A stretch of DNA of 64,000 bases, from NCBI GenBank assembly GCA_030601885.1, contig JAUWAU010000019.1, positions 1 to 64,000 of the forward strand, read 5' to 3'. Shown here piece by piece: positions 8,900 through 17,731 of the stretch (positions are counted from its first letter, which is position 1; every line of letters begins with the position of its first letter). The notes beneath the pieces are model-generated. The model was not told where the DNA came from. It searched no databases and saw only the letters and a list, made by a program, of their open reading frames with translations. The position numbers were made by a program, and so were the translations under genes. Origin of the DNA: Armatimonadota bacterium (GTDB lineage Bacteria; Armatimonadota; Zipacnadia; JAUWAU01).

Positions 8900-9344
8900 C
8901 TCGGCCTGCTCTCATTGGTGGGCACAGCCCGTCGCCAACGGGCGCGAGTCACACACGCGGCGTGAGCGCTCCACACCTCGCGCGGCGACGGATGAGTGCC
9001 TGCTATGTCTGCTGATTGTTTCGGCGCGGATTGGCCACCCGGGAGGAGTGTGTCGCTTCGGTCAGTTCGCTTCTTTGCCGACTTTGTGTCGGGTGGCCTA
9101 CGGCGGAGGCTGCGAATACGTATTGCTACGTTTGCTGCTGTCGATGCTGCGTCAAGCACAGACGACTGGGCGCCAAGCAGCCGCTGCGCACATCATCGCC
9201 ACCGGCCCGACGCTCCTTCCCATCGCCGGTCTTCGCAAGGTGGCACCCACTAATGTAATGTATCTGGCATTACATTGTCAAGGGCCGCGGTCGGCACAGG
9301 TCGGCGCAGCTTCGTAGAGGAAACCTGGCATCGGACGTGTCATC
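8900..9344. other. 445-base divergent intergenic region
   Basis: Lies between the PqqD-like gene (minus) and the DigH-like glycosidase gene (plus), so it should hold promoters for both. Reading frames within it show no recognisable protein. The only clear structure is the AT-rich inverted repeat at 9252-9276 close to the plus-strand gene. I see no tRNA-like or riboswitch-like fold. Confidence 0.6.
9252..9276. promoter_or_regulatory. Perfect 9-bp inverted repeat, operator-like
   Basis: AATGTAATG (9252-9260), 7-nt spacer, CATTACATT (9268-9276). Its AT-richness stands out in GC-rich surroundings, and it lies 69 bases before the glycosidase ATG, which is the first gene of a pair with nikR. The symmetry suggests a dimeric repressor site. 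NikR is the obvious candidate by proximity, but the half-sites are not the E. coli NikR sequence. A Fur/Zur-type site is also possible. Confidence 0.55.
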
Positions 9345-11582
9345 ATGAGAGGCTTTTGCGACAGCAGATTCCATACCGTCCTTTGGCTCAGCGTTGGCGG
9401 CTCCGCGCTGCTGTTCGCTGCAGCGCTCGCCCTGGTCAGGGAGCCGCCCAGCACCGCGGACGGGAGCCGTGAGGCGCCTGCTGCTCCGGCGGCGACGGCG
9501 ACATCGAAGAGCGGCGAGCTGCGCGGTGTGTGGATGGGCCCCGAGGGCGTCCCGACGTGGGAGCAGACGATGCGGACGCTGCGAAGCCACCACTTCAACG
9601 CCGTATTCCCCTGGATGTGCAGCGCCGGGGCGGCGTATTATCGGAGCAGCGTCCTGCCCATATCGCCGAAAGTGGCCACCCAAGGGGATGCGCTGGCGCA
9701 GTGCGTGACCGCGGCGCGGCGCTGGGGGATCGAGGTGCACGTGCGCATGATCACCTTGATGACCTACACGGCGCCACCCGACGTGCGCGCGGCGTACAGC
9801 GCTGCCGGCCGTACCGTCGTCGGGACCGGCGGCGAAGCGGGCAGTGAGTGGCTCTGCCCATCGAACCCGGCGAACCGAAAGATGGTCGTGGCCGCGGCCG
9901 TTGAGCTTGCCACGAAGTACGCCGTGGACGGCATCCAGCTCGACTACATTCGCTATCCTTCGACGCAAGGGTGCTTCTGCAGAACGTGCCGAGCCGCCTT
10001 CGAGCGGTCTCTGGGCCGCCGCGCAGACGACTGGCCCACATGTGTGGCCAAGGACGATCTGCGTGTGCCATTCCGGCAGTGGCGCTGCGAGCAGATCACC
10101 GCGCTGGTGGGGCAGGTAAGCAGCGAAGTTCGGGCAGCCAGGCCCGGCGTGCGCGTATCGGCGGCAGTGTTCAACAACTGGGAGCGGCACCGCTTCAGCA
10201 TCGGGCAGGACTGGAAGCGCTGGGTCAAGGAGGGGCTGGTCGATTTCGTCTGCCCGATGGACTACACGAGCAGCATGCGCCTCTTCGAGCAACTGGTGCG
10301 CTCGCAGGTGCACTGGATCGATTCCGCCGCCCCGCTGTACGTCGGCATTGGCCCGTACTCAGACGCGGCCAAACTGACCCCCGAGCAGGTGGAGGCCCAG
10401 ATCAATGTATCGCGCCGGCTGGGCGCCGACGGCTTCGTGCTGTTCAAGTACACCGAGGGGCTGGCAGGCACCTACCTCCCCAAGCTGTGGCGCTCGGTTG
10501 CCGCACTTCCGCCCTCGACGCCCCCGCATGCCGTGCCCGAGGTGGCCTTCGGGCTGCCGGATGGGGTGGAGATCGGCGGCGAGCGGTTCCACCGCGCGGA
10601 AAGGGATGTGCTGGGGACCGTCGCCCTGTCGGGAGCCCTGAGCGGCGATGCCGGCGCCCGCAGCGTTCGCGTCGCGGTGCATCGGGCCTCCGGGGAGCTT
10701 GTCGCCGAACTCGGCCGGGCCGACGTGCCATCCGGTGGGAGCGCCGGCTTTCGGTTTGCGCCGCCGGCGGGGGATCTGCGGATCGCCGCCGTGTTCGAGC
10801 GCCAGGAGAGCCGACGGCAACCGGCGATCAAGTGGAGCCCACTGCTCCGCGTCCGCACTGGGCAGGAGATCGAGGAGCTGCGATCGCGATATCGGCCCGC
10901 GGCGCCCGGCGAGCAGCGGGTGAAGGCGGCTGTGTTCGACCGAGGGCGGGGCAGCGCGCCGATATTGGCCGCGCTGCGTGCTGATGACCGCATCTATGCG
11001 TTCCTGATCACGCGGCTTGAGGGAGAAATGGGAACAGACACCGCCGCACGTCCGCGGTTGTCAATCTCCATTTCTCGAGCAGATGTGTTAGTGCTTCCTC
11101 AGCTTTGCGCCGGCCCGGAGGCCCTCGCGCCCGAGACGGTTGCCGCTCTCCGCGCCTGGGTAGAGAAGGGCGGTGGGATGTTGGTGACCCACGATGCGGC
11201 GGGCTACCGCGGCTATCCGTCCGTCGTGCCATCGGTGTGCCTCGGCGGCGCCGGAGTGTCCAGGACCACGCGATGCGTGGTGGCAACGGCGGGCGCGCTC
11301 GCGCCGGGCCTCGCGAAGGGCGCCGGGCTCACGCATGCCTACGTTGATCACATTCTTCTGCGCTGTGGCTCCCGCGGCACGAAGATCGTCGCGGACGGAT
11401 CCCGGCCCGAGGGAGCGCCGGTGGTAGTAGCCGGGCAGTTCGGCGACGGCCGATTCGTGGCGAGCGGCATTGCCTATGGCCTCGACAAAGACGGCGCCGA
11501 TGCGCCGCTCACCACGGATGAGCGCCTGCTCCTTTTGGCCGCCGTGCGATGGCTGGGACGCGTGGGGTCACACGCGAGGTGA
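9345..11582 (+). CDS. DigH/YngK-type glycosyl hydrolase (GHL10) with C-terminal GATase-like domain
   Basis: 745 residues. The N-terminal signal anchor ([19 protein letters not shown]) indicates export. Residues about 60-390 match the GHL10 (PF02638) family: [16 protein letters not shown] at the start and the strand [12 protein letters not shown] near residue 190, followed by CFCRTC. Family members such as DigH cleave denuded peptidoglycan glycan strands; others may act on other polysaccharides. A beta-rich linker follows. The last ~200 residues contain [30 protein letters not shown], a class I glutamine-amidotransferase/ThuA-like fold seen in bacterial glycosidases as a non-catalytic domain. 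Stops 7 bases before nikR, so the two are probably cotranscribed. Confidence 0.82.
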   Translation: MRGFCDSRFHTVLWLSVGGSALLFAAALALVREPPSTADGSREAPAAPAATATSKSGELRGVWMGPEGVPTWEQTMRTLRSHHFNAVFPWMCSAGAAYYRSSVLPISPKVATQGDALAQCVTAARRWGIEVHVRMITLMTYTAPPDVRAAYSAAGRTVVGTGGEAGSEWLCPSNPANRKMVVAAAVELATKYAVDGIQLDYIRYPSTQGCFCRTCRAAFERSLGRRADDWPTCVAKDDLRVPFRQWRCEQITALVGQVSSEVRAARPGVRVSAAVFNNWERHRFSIGQDWKRWVKEGLVDFVCPMDYTSSMRLFEQLVRSQVHWIDSAAPLYVGIGPYSDAAKLTPEQVEAQINVSRRLGADGFVLFKYTEGLAGTYLPKLWRSVAALPPSTPPHAVPEVAFGLPDGVEIGGERFHRAERDVLGTVALSGALSGDAGARSVRVAVHRASGELVAELGRADVPSGGSAGFRFAPPAGDLRIAAVFERQESRRQPAIKWSPLLRVRTGQEIEELRSRYRPAAPGEQRVKAAVFDRGRGSAPILAALRADDRIYAFLITRLEGEMGTDTAARPRLSISISRADVLVLPQLCAGPEALAPETVAALRAWVEKGGGMLVTHDAAGYRGYPSVVPSVCLGGAGVSRTTRCVVATAGALAPGLAKGAGLTHAYVDHILLRCGSRGTKIVADGSRPEGAPVVVAGQFGDGRFVASGIAYGLDKDGADAPLTTDERLLLLAAVRWLGRVGSHAR

Positions 11583-11589
11583 TGAAACG

Positions 11590-12009
11590 ATGGAGCTCGT
11601 GAAACGCTTCGGCGTGTCAATGGGAGTGGACTTGCTCACCCAATTTGATCGCCTGATACGCCGCAAGGGCTACAAGACGCGCTCCGAGGCCATCCGGGAC
11701 CTGGTGCGGCGAGCGATGGTGGAGGAGGAGTGGGAGGCGGCGGATGCGGAGGTAGTCGGCGCCGTGACCATCGTCTACGACCACCACCGGCACGACCTGG
11801 TGGACGCCCTGCAGGATTTGCAGCATCATACCCACGACGTCGTCGTCTGCAATACGCACGTGCATCTCGACGCGCGGAACTGCCTCGAGAACATCGTGCT
11901 GAGGGGTCGCAGTCGCGACGTGCGGCGACTCGCGGATAGGCTCATCAGCACCAAGGGTGTGAAGCACGGGAGGCTGGTGTCAACGACGACGGGGAGGAAG
12001 CTGGCATGA
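11590..12009 (+). CDS. nikR: Nickel-responsive transcriptional regulator NikR
   Basis: 139 residues, the family's usual length. N-terminal ribbon-helix-helix ([18 protein letters not shown], then [18 protein letters not shown]) followed by the ACT-like metal domain. The high-affinity nickel ligands are present: a His in QHHTHD, both His of THVHLD, and Cys in [10 protein letters not shown]; the end [14 protein letters not shown] is also canonical. GAGGTG lies 8 nt before the ATG. Nickel-bound NikR represses nickel uptake genes. Here the only linked gene is the glycosidase upstream; no nickel transporter, urease or hydrogenase is in the window. Autoregulation through the 9252-9276 repeat is a guess. 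Confidence 0.93.
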   Translation: MELVKRFGVSMGVDLLTQFDRLIRRKGYKTRSEAIRDLVRRAMVEEEWEAADAEVVGAVTIVYDHHRHDLVDALQDLQHHTHDVVVCNTHVHLDARNCLENIVLRGRSRDVRRLADRLISTKGVKHGRLVSTTTGRKLA

Positions 12010-12046
12010 GCCGGCAGGGAGACAGGGGGATGCGAGGCCGGAAACC

Positions 12047-12160
12047 AGGGACAGTCACCTATTTCTCGGCAACCTCATGCAGGAAGCGAAGGCCAACCAT
12101 GGCGTTCTCATGGTTGATGCAGGTTCCCGGGGGTATCTGGAGAAATAGGTGACTGTCCCT
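12047..12160. repeat. REPIN-like element 1 (20-bp inverted arms, 74-bp core)
   Basis: The left arm AGGGACAGTCACCTATTTCT (12047-12066) is the exact reverse complement of 12141-12160. The core holds an internal hairpin AACCATG..CATGGTT. It lies between nikR and the transposase gene, 19 bases before the transposase ATG. The same arms flank the other side of the transposase at 12847-12960 with exactly the same total length (114 bp) but an unrelated core. This is the organisation of REPINs mobilised by REP-associated tyrosine transposases. Confidence 0.85.
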
Positions 12161-12179
12161 AGTTTGGTGGGCTGTCGGC

Positions 12180-12848
12180 ATGCCACGAAAAGCGCGTATC
12201 GTCGTCCCCGGCGTGGCGCACCACGTCACGCAGCGAGGGAACAACCAACAGGACGTCTTCCTCGTCGATGACGACAGGCGGGCGTATCTGCGGTTGCTGA
12301 AGGAGCAGGCGGACAAGTACGAGCTTGAGGTACTGGGCTACTGCCTCATGAACAACCACGTGCACTTGGTCGTGAGGCCTTATGAGGCTGCATCGCTGGC
12401 CAACGCCGTGGGCCGTACGCACTGGCGGTACACCCAGTACGTCAATGCGCTTCACGGACGCAGTGGGCATTTGTGGCAGAGCCGGTTCTACTCGTGCGCG
12501 CTGGACGAGCGTCACACGGTGGCGGCGCTGCGGTACGTGGAGCGCAATCCTGTCTCGGCGGGGCTGGTGACTCAGGCATGGGAGTACGAGTGGTCGAGCG
12601 CGGCGGCGCACGTGGGTGAGCCGGATCAAACGGACCTGTTGGACATTGAGGGCTGGGAGGCGTGGTGGAGTCCGGAGCAGTGGCGGGAGCACCTCCTGGC
12701 GGCGGAGGACGAGGCGACAGCGTCCAGGCTGCGGGGGAGCACAGCGCGAGGCTGGCCGCTAGGCAGCGACAGCTTCCTGAGCAAGCTGGGGCGGATCCTT
12801 GGTCAGCGGGTGCGGCCGCTGCCTGTCGGTCGACCCAGAGTAAACTAG
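12180..12848 (+). CDS. REP-associated tyrosine transposase (RAYT, Y1/HUH family)
   Basis: 222 residues. The HUH nuclease motif is in NNHVHLVV (about residue 59), followed by RYTQYVNALHGRSGHLWQSRF, which carries the catalytic Tyr region of TnpA_REP proteins, and a GRPR-type basic tail. These single-strand nucleases nick REP hairpins and spread REP/REPIN elements. The gene is complete and sits exactly between two copies of the same inverted-arm element; its TAG stop lies in the left arm of the downstream element. No terminal repeats of a classical IS are seen, as expected for this domesticated family. Confidence 0.93.
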   Translation: MPRKARIVVPGVAHHVTQRGNNQQDVFLVDDDRRAYLRLLKEQADKYELEVLGYCLMNNHVHLVVRPYEAASLANAVGRTHWRYTQYVNALHGRSGHLWQSRFYSCALDERHTVAALRYVERNPVSAGLVTQAWEYEWSSAAAHVGEPDQTDLLDIEGWEAWWSPEQWREHLLAAEDEATASRLRGSTARGWPLGSDSFLSKLGRILGQRVRPLPVGRPRVN

Positions 12849-12966
12849 GGACAGTCACCTATTTCTTCAGATGCGCCCGGTAGCCTTCATCGGCGACGAA
12901 CGCCGCCCGATGGTCCTTTGTTCCCCGGATGACGTTGTTCAGAAATAGGTGACTGTCCCTAGTTTA
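12841..12966. repeat. REPIN-like element 2 with extended arms
   Basis: The arms 12841-12866 and 12941-12966 are perfect reverse complements (26 bp; 28 if one adds 12839-12840 and 12967-12968). The inner 20 bp of each arm are identical to element 1. The 74-bp core differs from that of element 1 but also folds on itself (CGGCG-ACGAA-CGCCG, flanked by CAT/ATG). It starts inside the stop codon of the transposase gene and ends 15 bases before the VWA gene ATG. Confidence 0.85.
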
Positions 12967-12982
12967 CTAGTTTACTAGTTTA
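12960..12982. repeat. Tandem TAGTTTAC repeat at REPIN edge
   Basis: Two full copies of TAGTTTAC (12960-12967, 12968-12975) and a third lacking its last base (12976-12982). The unit is the outer end of the REPIN arm, so it looks like slippage or repeated end duplication. It occupies the place where a ribosome binding site for the VWA gene would be expected. Confidence 0.7.
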
Positions 12983-15147
12983 TGATCCCGATCGTCCACA
13001 CAGTGCTGCTTTCGGCTCTCGCGCTGGGCCTTGTGGGAGTCTTGTGGCTCTCCGCCCGGGCCCTTGGCGCTGCAACGCGCCGCCAGCGCGGCGTGCTGCT
13101 TGCCCTCAGAGCCGCTGTGTTTCTGTGTGTCGGGCTGGCGCTCCTCGACCCGCACTGGGTGAGGAGTCGTGTGCGAACGCACGTGCCCCTCGTGGCCATT
13201 CTGGTTGACACGTCTCGCAGCATGTCCATTGCGGATGCACCTGACGAGCAACCGCGGATTGCACGCGCGCGGACGTTGGCTGAGGCGGCGCAGCGCTCTC
13301 TCGGCGACAGCGCTCGTGTTGTACTGTGGGGTTTCGACGGCGGCGTGCGGCCCGTGGGAACGACGTCGGATCTCGAGGCTCGCGGGGCGCGAACCGACGT
13401 CCCCGCCGCCCTTCGCGGCCTGGGGCAGCACGTGGATACGGAGCGGCTGTCGGCCGTGTGGCTGCTGACGGACGGGCGCGACATGGCCGGGGACGAAGAC
13501 GCGGTCACCGCCCGGGCGGCGCAGCTTGATGTGCCCGTCAACGCAGTCGGCATCGGTCGCGAGACGCAGCCACCTGACGTCGAGCTTTGGAGCGTGGTGG
13601 CGCCGAAGTCCATGCGGACGGGAGAGAAGGCGCTCGCCGTGGCGACCATCCGCGCCCCGGGCTTTAGTGGTCAGCGGATCGCGGTGACGCTCCAAGGCGC
13701 CGACGACCGCTCACGGAGCGTCAACGTCACGGTAGGCGAAGACGGCACGGCCAACGCCCGTTTCACTCTCGCTCCGAAGCAACCCGGGATGGACTCCTAC
13801 TCCGTAAGGGTAAATCCGGTCAACGGGGAGCTTACGGGGCTCAACAACTCGCGCACGTTTGTGGTCCACGTGAACCAAGGCGACCGCAAGGTGCTTCTGA
13901 TAGATCGGCCGCGGCCGGAGTTCAAGTTCCTGCGGCGGGCTGTTGAGGGCCTTGCGGGCGTGAAGCTCGACATCTATCTGCAAAAGGCGCCCGACGGGGC
14001 CTTCTGGCTCGAAGGTGAATCCCCAAAGCGCGCGCCTCTGCCCTCCGCGAGTGTACTTCGGCGCTACCACGCTATCGTCATCGGCAACGTGCCGGCGAAG
14101 GCACTGCCGGCCGCGTTCCTGCGGGCTGCAGCCGCCTTCGTGGCCGACCGCGGCGGCGGGCTGGCGCTGCTCGGCGGAGATCGGACCTTCGGCGTCGGTG
14201 GGTACGCCGAAACGCCTCTGGCCGACGTGCTGCCGCTGCGGCTGGGCGGCACTCTGGACGGATACCTGCCCGGAGCACTCCGCCTGAAGGCCACCGAGGC
14301 AGCCAGCGATCATCCGCTGCTTCCGCCCGCCGACGAGGGGATCGACTGGTCGAGGCTGCCGCTCCTGGAGGGGGCGAATCTGACGAAAGGCGCCAACCCA
14401 CTGGCCGATGTGTTGCTCGAGGGGCGGACCGCCTCCGGGCGCAAAGTGCCCATCGCCGCCGCGCAGCCGGTGGGTGCGGGACGCAGCCTCTGCATCACGT
14501 CGGACACCACGTTCCATTGGATATTCTCCGAGTACGCCACCGACGCATCGGCTCGCGTCCATGCTGCGTTCTGGCACCGCGCCATACGGTGGCTCTCGAC
14601 GAGCACTAACGATCGTCCGCTCTCGATTGCGCTGGATAAGCCGGCGTGTACGGTCGGCGAGCGCGTTCGAATCATCGCGACGGTGCTCGATGAGGAGTTC
14701 GCCCCGGTCGCAGATGCCCGCGTGACGGCGACGGTCACTGGCTCCAACAAGAAGAAGACAACCGTGCGATGCCATCCGACCGGGGATGCCGGCCGTTACG
14801 AGGGGAGCTTTCGCCCCACGACGCCCGGCAAGCACACCGTGCGCGTCGCCGCGAAACAGGGCGATGAGCAGCTCGGGAGCGAGAGTGACGAGTTCGTGGC
14901 ACACACCGAACTGGCAGAGCTGCGCGACGTGCGGCTCAATCGGCGGCTGCTGCAACGGATCGCGGCGGTCACCGGAGGCAAGTACTACGATGCTTCCGCG
15001 GCCCAGGAAGCCATGGCGCAGGCGCCGGAGCCGGTAACGGCAGCGGGATATCGCCGGGTCAGTCTGACCAGATCCTGGCCGTATCTGCTGCTGGTATTGC
15101 TGCTTTGCGGGCTTGATTGGGGGCTGCGACGACGATGGCACGTCTAG
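12982..15147 (+). CDS. Membrane-anchored VWA-domain protein with GATase-like domain
   Basis: 721 residues. Two N-terminal membrane segments (TVLLSALALGLVGVLWLSA and LRAAVFLCVGLALL) lead into a von Willebrand A domain with the MIDAS motif DTSRSMS at about residue 76 and a TDGRDM second site. A CARDB-like beta domain follows, then a glutamine-amidotransferase-like fold (FVADRGGGLALLGGDRTFGVGGY), another beta domain, and a C-terminal transmembrane helix (YLLLVLLLCGLDWGLRRRW). Such proteins sit near BatA/MoxR systems in other genomes, but none is here. No Shine-Dalgarno sequence precedes the ATG because the REPIN edge lies there, so the start or its expression may have been altered by the insertion. 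Confidence 0.82.
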   Translation: MIPIVHTVLLSALALGLVGVLWLSARALGAATRRQRGVLLALRAAVFLCVGLALLDPHWVRSRVRTHVPLVAILVDTSRSMSIADAPDEQPRIARARTLAEAAQRSLGDSARVVLWGFDGGVRPVGTTSDLEARGARTDVPAALRGLGQHVDTERLSAVWLLTDGRDMAGDEDAVTARAAQLDVPVNAVGIGRETQPPDVELWSVVAPKSMRTGEKALAVATIRAPGFSGQRIAVTLQGADDRSRSVNVTVGEDGTANARFTLAPKQPGMDSYSVRVNPVNGELTGLNNSRTFVVHVNQGDRKVLLIDRPRPEFKFLRRAVEGLAGVKLDIYLQKAPDGAFWLEGESPKRAPLPSASVLRRYHAIVIGNVPAKALPAAFLRAAAAFVADRGGGLALLGGDRTFGVGGYAETPLADVLPLRLGGTLDGYLPGALRLKATEAASDHPLLPPADEGIDWSRLPLLEGANLTKGANPLADVLLEGRTASGRKVPIAAAQPVGAGRSLCITSDTTFHWIFSEYATDASARVHAAFWHRAIRWLSTSTNDRPLSIALDKPACTVGERVRIIATVLDEEFAPVADARVTATVTGSNKKKTTVRCHPTGDAGRYEGSFRPTTPGKHTVRVAAKQGDEQLGSESDEFVAHTELAELRDVRLNRRLLQRIAAVTGGKYYDASAAQEAMAQAPEPVTAAGYRRVSLTRSWPYLLLVLLLCGLDWGLRRRWHV

Positions 15148-15150
15148 CCA

Positions 15151-15246
15151 GGGGTCAGAGCTTCAAAGTTCAATCTTTGCCGATCCGCACCACGTACAGG
15201 ACGTGCGCTCAATGTAGCCAAAATTGAACTTTGAAGCTCTGACCCC
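15151..15246. repeat. Second REPIN-like family element (24-bp inverted arms)
   Basis: 15151-15174 (GGGGTCAGAGCTTCAAAGTT plus CAAT) is the exact reverse complement of 15223-15246. The 48-bp core contains a CACGT-acagg-ACGTG hairpin. Arms are unrelated to the elements at 12047 and 12841, so a different transposase should be responsible; none of this type is in the window. It occupies the gap between convergent genes and may also act as a bidirectional terminator. Confidence 0.8.
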
Positions 15247-15258
15247 GTGAGCTATGAA

Positions 15259-16560
15259 CTACGCGAGGCTGCGGACGAGCTTGAAGGCCGCGTCCACCAT
15301 GGTCTGCCCCGCTCCGCGGGCAAGGTGCGTGCCGACGAACGGGATCGCCTCGTAGCCGCCCCGGCCCACGGCCTCCCAGGTGGCGACGTAGCCGTGGCTC
15401 TGGTTCGACTGCTCGGCGATGAACGTGTAGGGGAACGGCGACCACTTCTTGAGCTCGAAGCCCCATACGCAGAATGGCTCCCCGGGCAGTCCGACGAACA
15501 CGGCGTCGCCGAGGCGCACTGCCTGCACCTCGACGTCGGCGACTTGCCCGTCCTTGTCCCACGCGGCGATGCCCCGGAGGAATCGCTCCTCGTTGGTCGT
15601 GAGTTTCTTCTTGGGCTTCCGGCGTAGCTCGCGCTCCCATTGCTGCAGCTCGGGCGTCACGGGGTGGTATGGGATCTTGAGCATCTCTCGAGCGGCGCCG
15701 ACCTGTCGGGATTTGCCCGGATAAGCCTTCTCAGCGATGTTCACCGCGTGACCGCCGAGAGCTCGCCCTATCTGGGTGGACTTCGCGGGGCCTTTGCGCG
15801 GCCAGGGCGACTTGCCGCTGTAGTCCACGTGGTTGATGTCGCCGGTGGCACCGTTAATGAACAGGCAGATCGTGTCCGGGCCGTACACCGCGCGGACGAC
15901 CTCCGTGATGTGGCCGGGGTAGTCAGCCGAGATCTCCACGCCGCCCATGACGTCGATGTGCAGCGTGTAGTTGACGATCACGGCGAAAGGATCGCGTCTG
16001 CCGCGGGTGATCTTTATGACGCCGAGCTCCGGATCGGTCGGTCCGGCGGGCCCGAGGACGCTCCGCGGGTCTTCGCTAGTGCCGAACTGCTCACTGCAAT
16101 CTTCCATGCGGAATCGCCGATTGAACGCGAGCCCCTCCTCGTGCCCACGCCCCAGCCACAGTCGCGCCGGGCGCCTGCGCTCGAAGGCCTCGCATGCCGC
16201 CGCGGCCAGGAGGCCGGGGGTCTCCGCAAACCACTCGTCGTTTCGCCGAACAATACGCCCGGCGCGCACTTCCGGCCCGGTATGCGTGTGCGTGGCCGAT
16301 ATCATGATGTTGCCCTCCGGGATGCCGACTCGCCGGCGTATCAGTCGGCGCGCGGCGCTGGAGAGCTCCTCGGAGACAGCGATGAGGTCACAGGCAATGA
16401 GAGCGACGACGTTCTCACCGTCGTCGGCCACGACGGCTTTCGCCAACAGATCGTCGCGCACCGCAGTTGACTTGCGATCGTGGAAATAGCCCGCGAGGGA
16501 TGTTCCCACGGGCGGCGTGATAACGCGCTCTGCAGCGCCGATCTTGAGCCGTGCAGGCAT
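15259..16560 (-). CDS. Neutral/alkaline non-lysosomal ceramidase-like protein
   Basis: 433 residues covering the ceramidase N-terminal domain (PF04734). It opens LKIGAAERVITPPVG, the family's usual start. Expected zinc and active-site blocks are present: SATHTHTGPEV, NYTLHIDVMGG, SADYPGH and FINGATGDINHV. No signal peptide is seen and the C-terminal domain of true neutral ceramidases is absent, so the substrate could be another amide; many bacterial members are of unknown specificity. GGGGAG precedes the ATG. Divergent from the nfnA gene. Confidence 0.87.
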   Translation of the reverse strand: MPARLKIGAAERVITPPVGTSLAGYFHDRKSTAVRDDLLAKAVVADDGENVVALIACDLIAVSEELSSAARRLIRRRVGIPEGNIMISATHTHTGPEVRAGRIVRRNDEWFAETPGLLAAAACEAFERRRPARLWLGRGHEEGLAFNRRFRMEDCSEQFGTSEDPRSVLGPAGPTDPELGVIKITRGRRDPFAVIVNYTLHIDVMGGVEISADYPGHITEVVRAVYGPDTICLFINGATGDINHVDYSGKSPWPRKGPAKSTQIGRALGGHAVNIAEKAYPGKSRQVGAAREMLKIPYHPVTPELQQWERELRRKPKKKLTTNEERFLRGIAAWDKDGQVADVEVQAVRLGDAVFVGLPGEPFCVWGFELKKWSPFPYTFIAEQSNQSHGYVATWEAVGRGGYEAIPFVGTHLARGAGQTMVDAAFKLVRSLA

Positions 16561-16619
16561 TGTCCAACTCCCCTTTGGCCATGCATGGGTTCGGCGGAAT
16601 CACAGCGCTCGCAACTTCC

Positions 16620-16636
16620 GCCTGCGACAGGCTTTT
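16620..16636 (+). other. Small GC stem-loop with T4 tail in divergent region
   Basis: GCCTG-CGA-CAGGC (16620-16632) followed by TTTT. It lies upstream of both divergent genes, so a terminator role is unclear; it could end a leader transcript reading toward nfnA. The 11-mer CAACTTCCGCC occurs just before it and again near 16688. Nothing else is recognised in 16561-16774. Confidence 0.25.
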
Positions 16637-16774
16637 CCTGCCGCAGAGGCTGGGTAAAAAGGTTCTTTAGCTTAGTGAAGGAATTCACAACTTCCGCCAG
16701 CTTCATGGACGCGTCAGCAGCAGGTGCGTTATCATAAGCTGGCGCACAACCCGTAAGGACCGGTGCAAACGCGC

Positions 16775-17620
16775 ATGAACAGGATCGTGGAGAGGGAGCA
16801 GTTGTCTGAGAAGGTGCATCGCATCGTGGTGGAGACGCCACGAGTGGCGAAGAAGCGTAAGGCGGGGCAGTTTGTGCTCGTCCGCGGGCACGAGCGCGGG
16901 GAGCGCATTCCGCTCACCATCGCCGACGCGGATCCCGTACGCGGGACCATCACTCTCATCTTTCAGGAAGTGGGCAAGACGACGGCCCTCCTCGGTACGC
17001 TGGAGGTGGGCGACATCCTGTTGGACGTCGTCGGCCCGTTAGGCCAGCCGACGCACATCGAGAAGTTCGGCACAGCCGTGGCCGTGGGCGGTGGCATTGG
17101 CGTCGCCGAAGTGTACCCCATCGCCCGAGCCCTGCGGGAGGCGGGGAATGCGGTCGTATCCATCATTGGAGCACGCACGAAGAGTTTGGTCATTCTCGAG
17201 GAGGAGATGCGGGAGGTGAGCGACGAGCTGCTCGTGGCCACGGATGACGGCAGCTACGGGCATCACGGATTCGTCACACACGTGCTGCAGGAGCTGATCG
17301 ACGAGGGGCGGCCGATTGACTTCGTCATTGCCGTCGGCCCGGTGCCGATGATGCAGGCGGCGTGCGAGGTGACACGGCCGCACCGAATACGGACTCTGGT
17401 GAGTCTCAACCCCATCATGGTGGACGGCACCGGCATGTGCGGGGGCTGCCGCGTCCAGGTAGGCGGTGAAACGAAGTTCACCTGCGTGGACGGCCCCGAG
17501 TTCGACGGGCATCTGGTTGACTTTGATGAGTTGGTCAAGCGTCAGAGCATGTACGTGCCCCTGGAGAAGCAGTCGTACGAATGCTACCTGGAGGAAGCAG
17601 CAAGGAAGCACCAGGGATAG
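16775..17620 (+). CDS. nfnA: NfnA-type FAD/NAD-binding subunit (sulfide/dihydroorotate dehydrogenase-like)
   Basis: 281 residues from ATG 16775 (MNRIVEREQLS, the canonical N-terminus); a GTG 12 bases upstream is possible. The FAD domain has GQFVLVRG and IPLTIAD, the NAD domain has AVAVGGGIGVAEVYPIA and FVIAVGPVPMM. The C-terminal [2Fe-2S] ligands are in DGTGMCGGC and FTCVDGPEFDGH. It is the small subunit of NADH-dependent reduced ferredoxin:NADP+ oxidoreductase, or of the archaeal-type glutamate synthase complex. The large subunit NfnB follows after 111 bases in the same direction, supporting a two-subunit complex for electron bifurcation or NADPH supply. Confidence 0.9.
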   Translation: MNRIVEREQLSEKVHRIVVETPRVAKKRKAGQFVLVRGHERGERIPLTIADADPVRGTITLIFQEVGKTTALLGTLEVGDILLDVVGPLGQPTHIEKFGTAVAVGGGIGVAEVYPIARALREAGNAVVSIIGARTKSLVILEEEMREVSDELLVATDDGSYGHHGFVTHVLQELIDEGRPIDFVIAVGPVPMMQAACEVTRPHRIRTLVSLNPIMVDGTGMCGGCRVQVGGETKFTCVDGPEFDGHLVDFDELVKRQSMYVPLEKQSYECYLEEAARKHQG

Positions 17621-17731
17621 ACGGGTCCCACTTCTCTGGGCCTGGCCGACCGGCGCACCGCAACGGCGCAATCCCCTGCTGGGCCTGGCAGCAACATGTG
17701 ATGAGCACGCATTCTGCAAGGTGGCAGATCA

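Noticed and set aside
12059..12316. Minus-strand frame ending IPPGTCINHENAMVGLRFL through the first REPIN
   Set aside because: It starts antisense to the transposase gene and stops in the repeat arm. The protein-like end is noted as a curiosity, not called a gene.
12047..12966. Classical IS200/IS605 insertion sequence
   Set aside because: The transposase is of the RAYT type and the flanks are REPIN palindromes rather than IS left/right ends; no TnpB.
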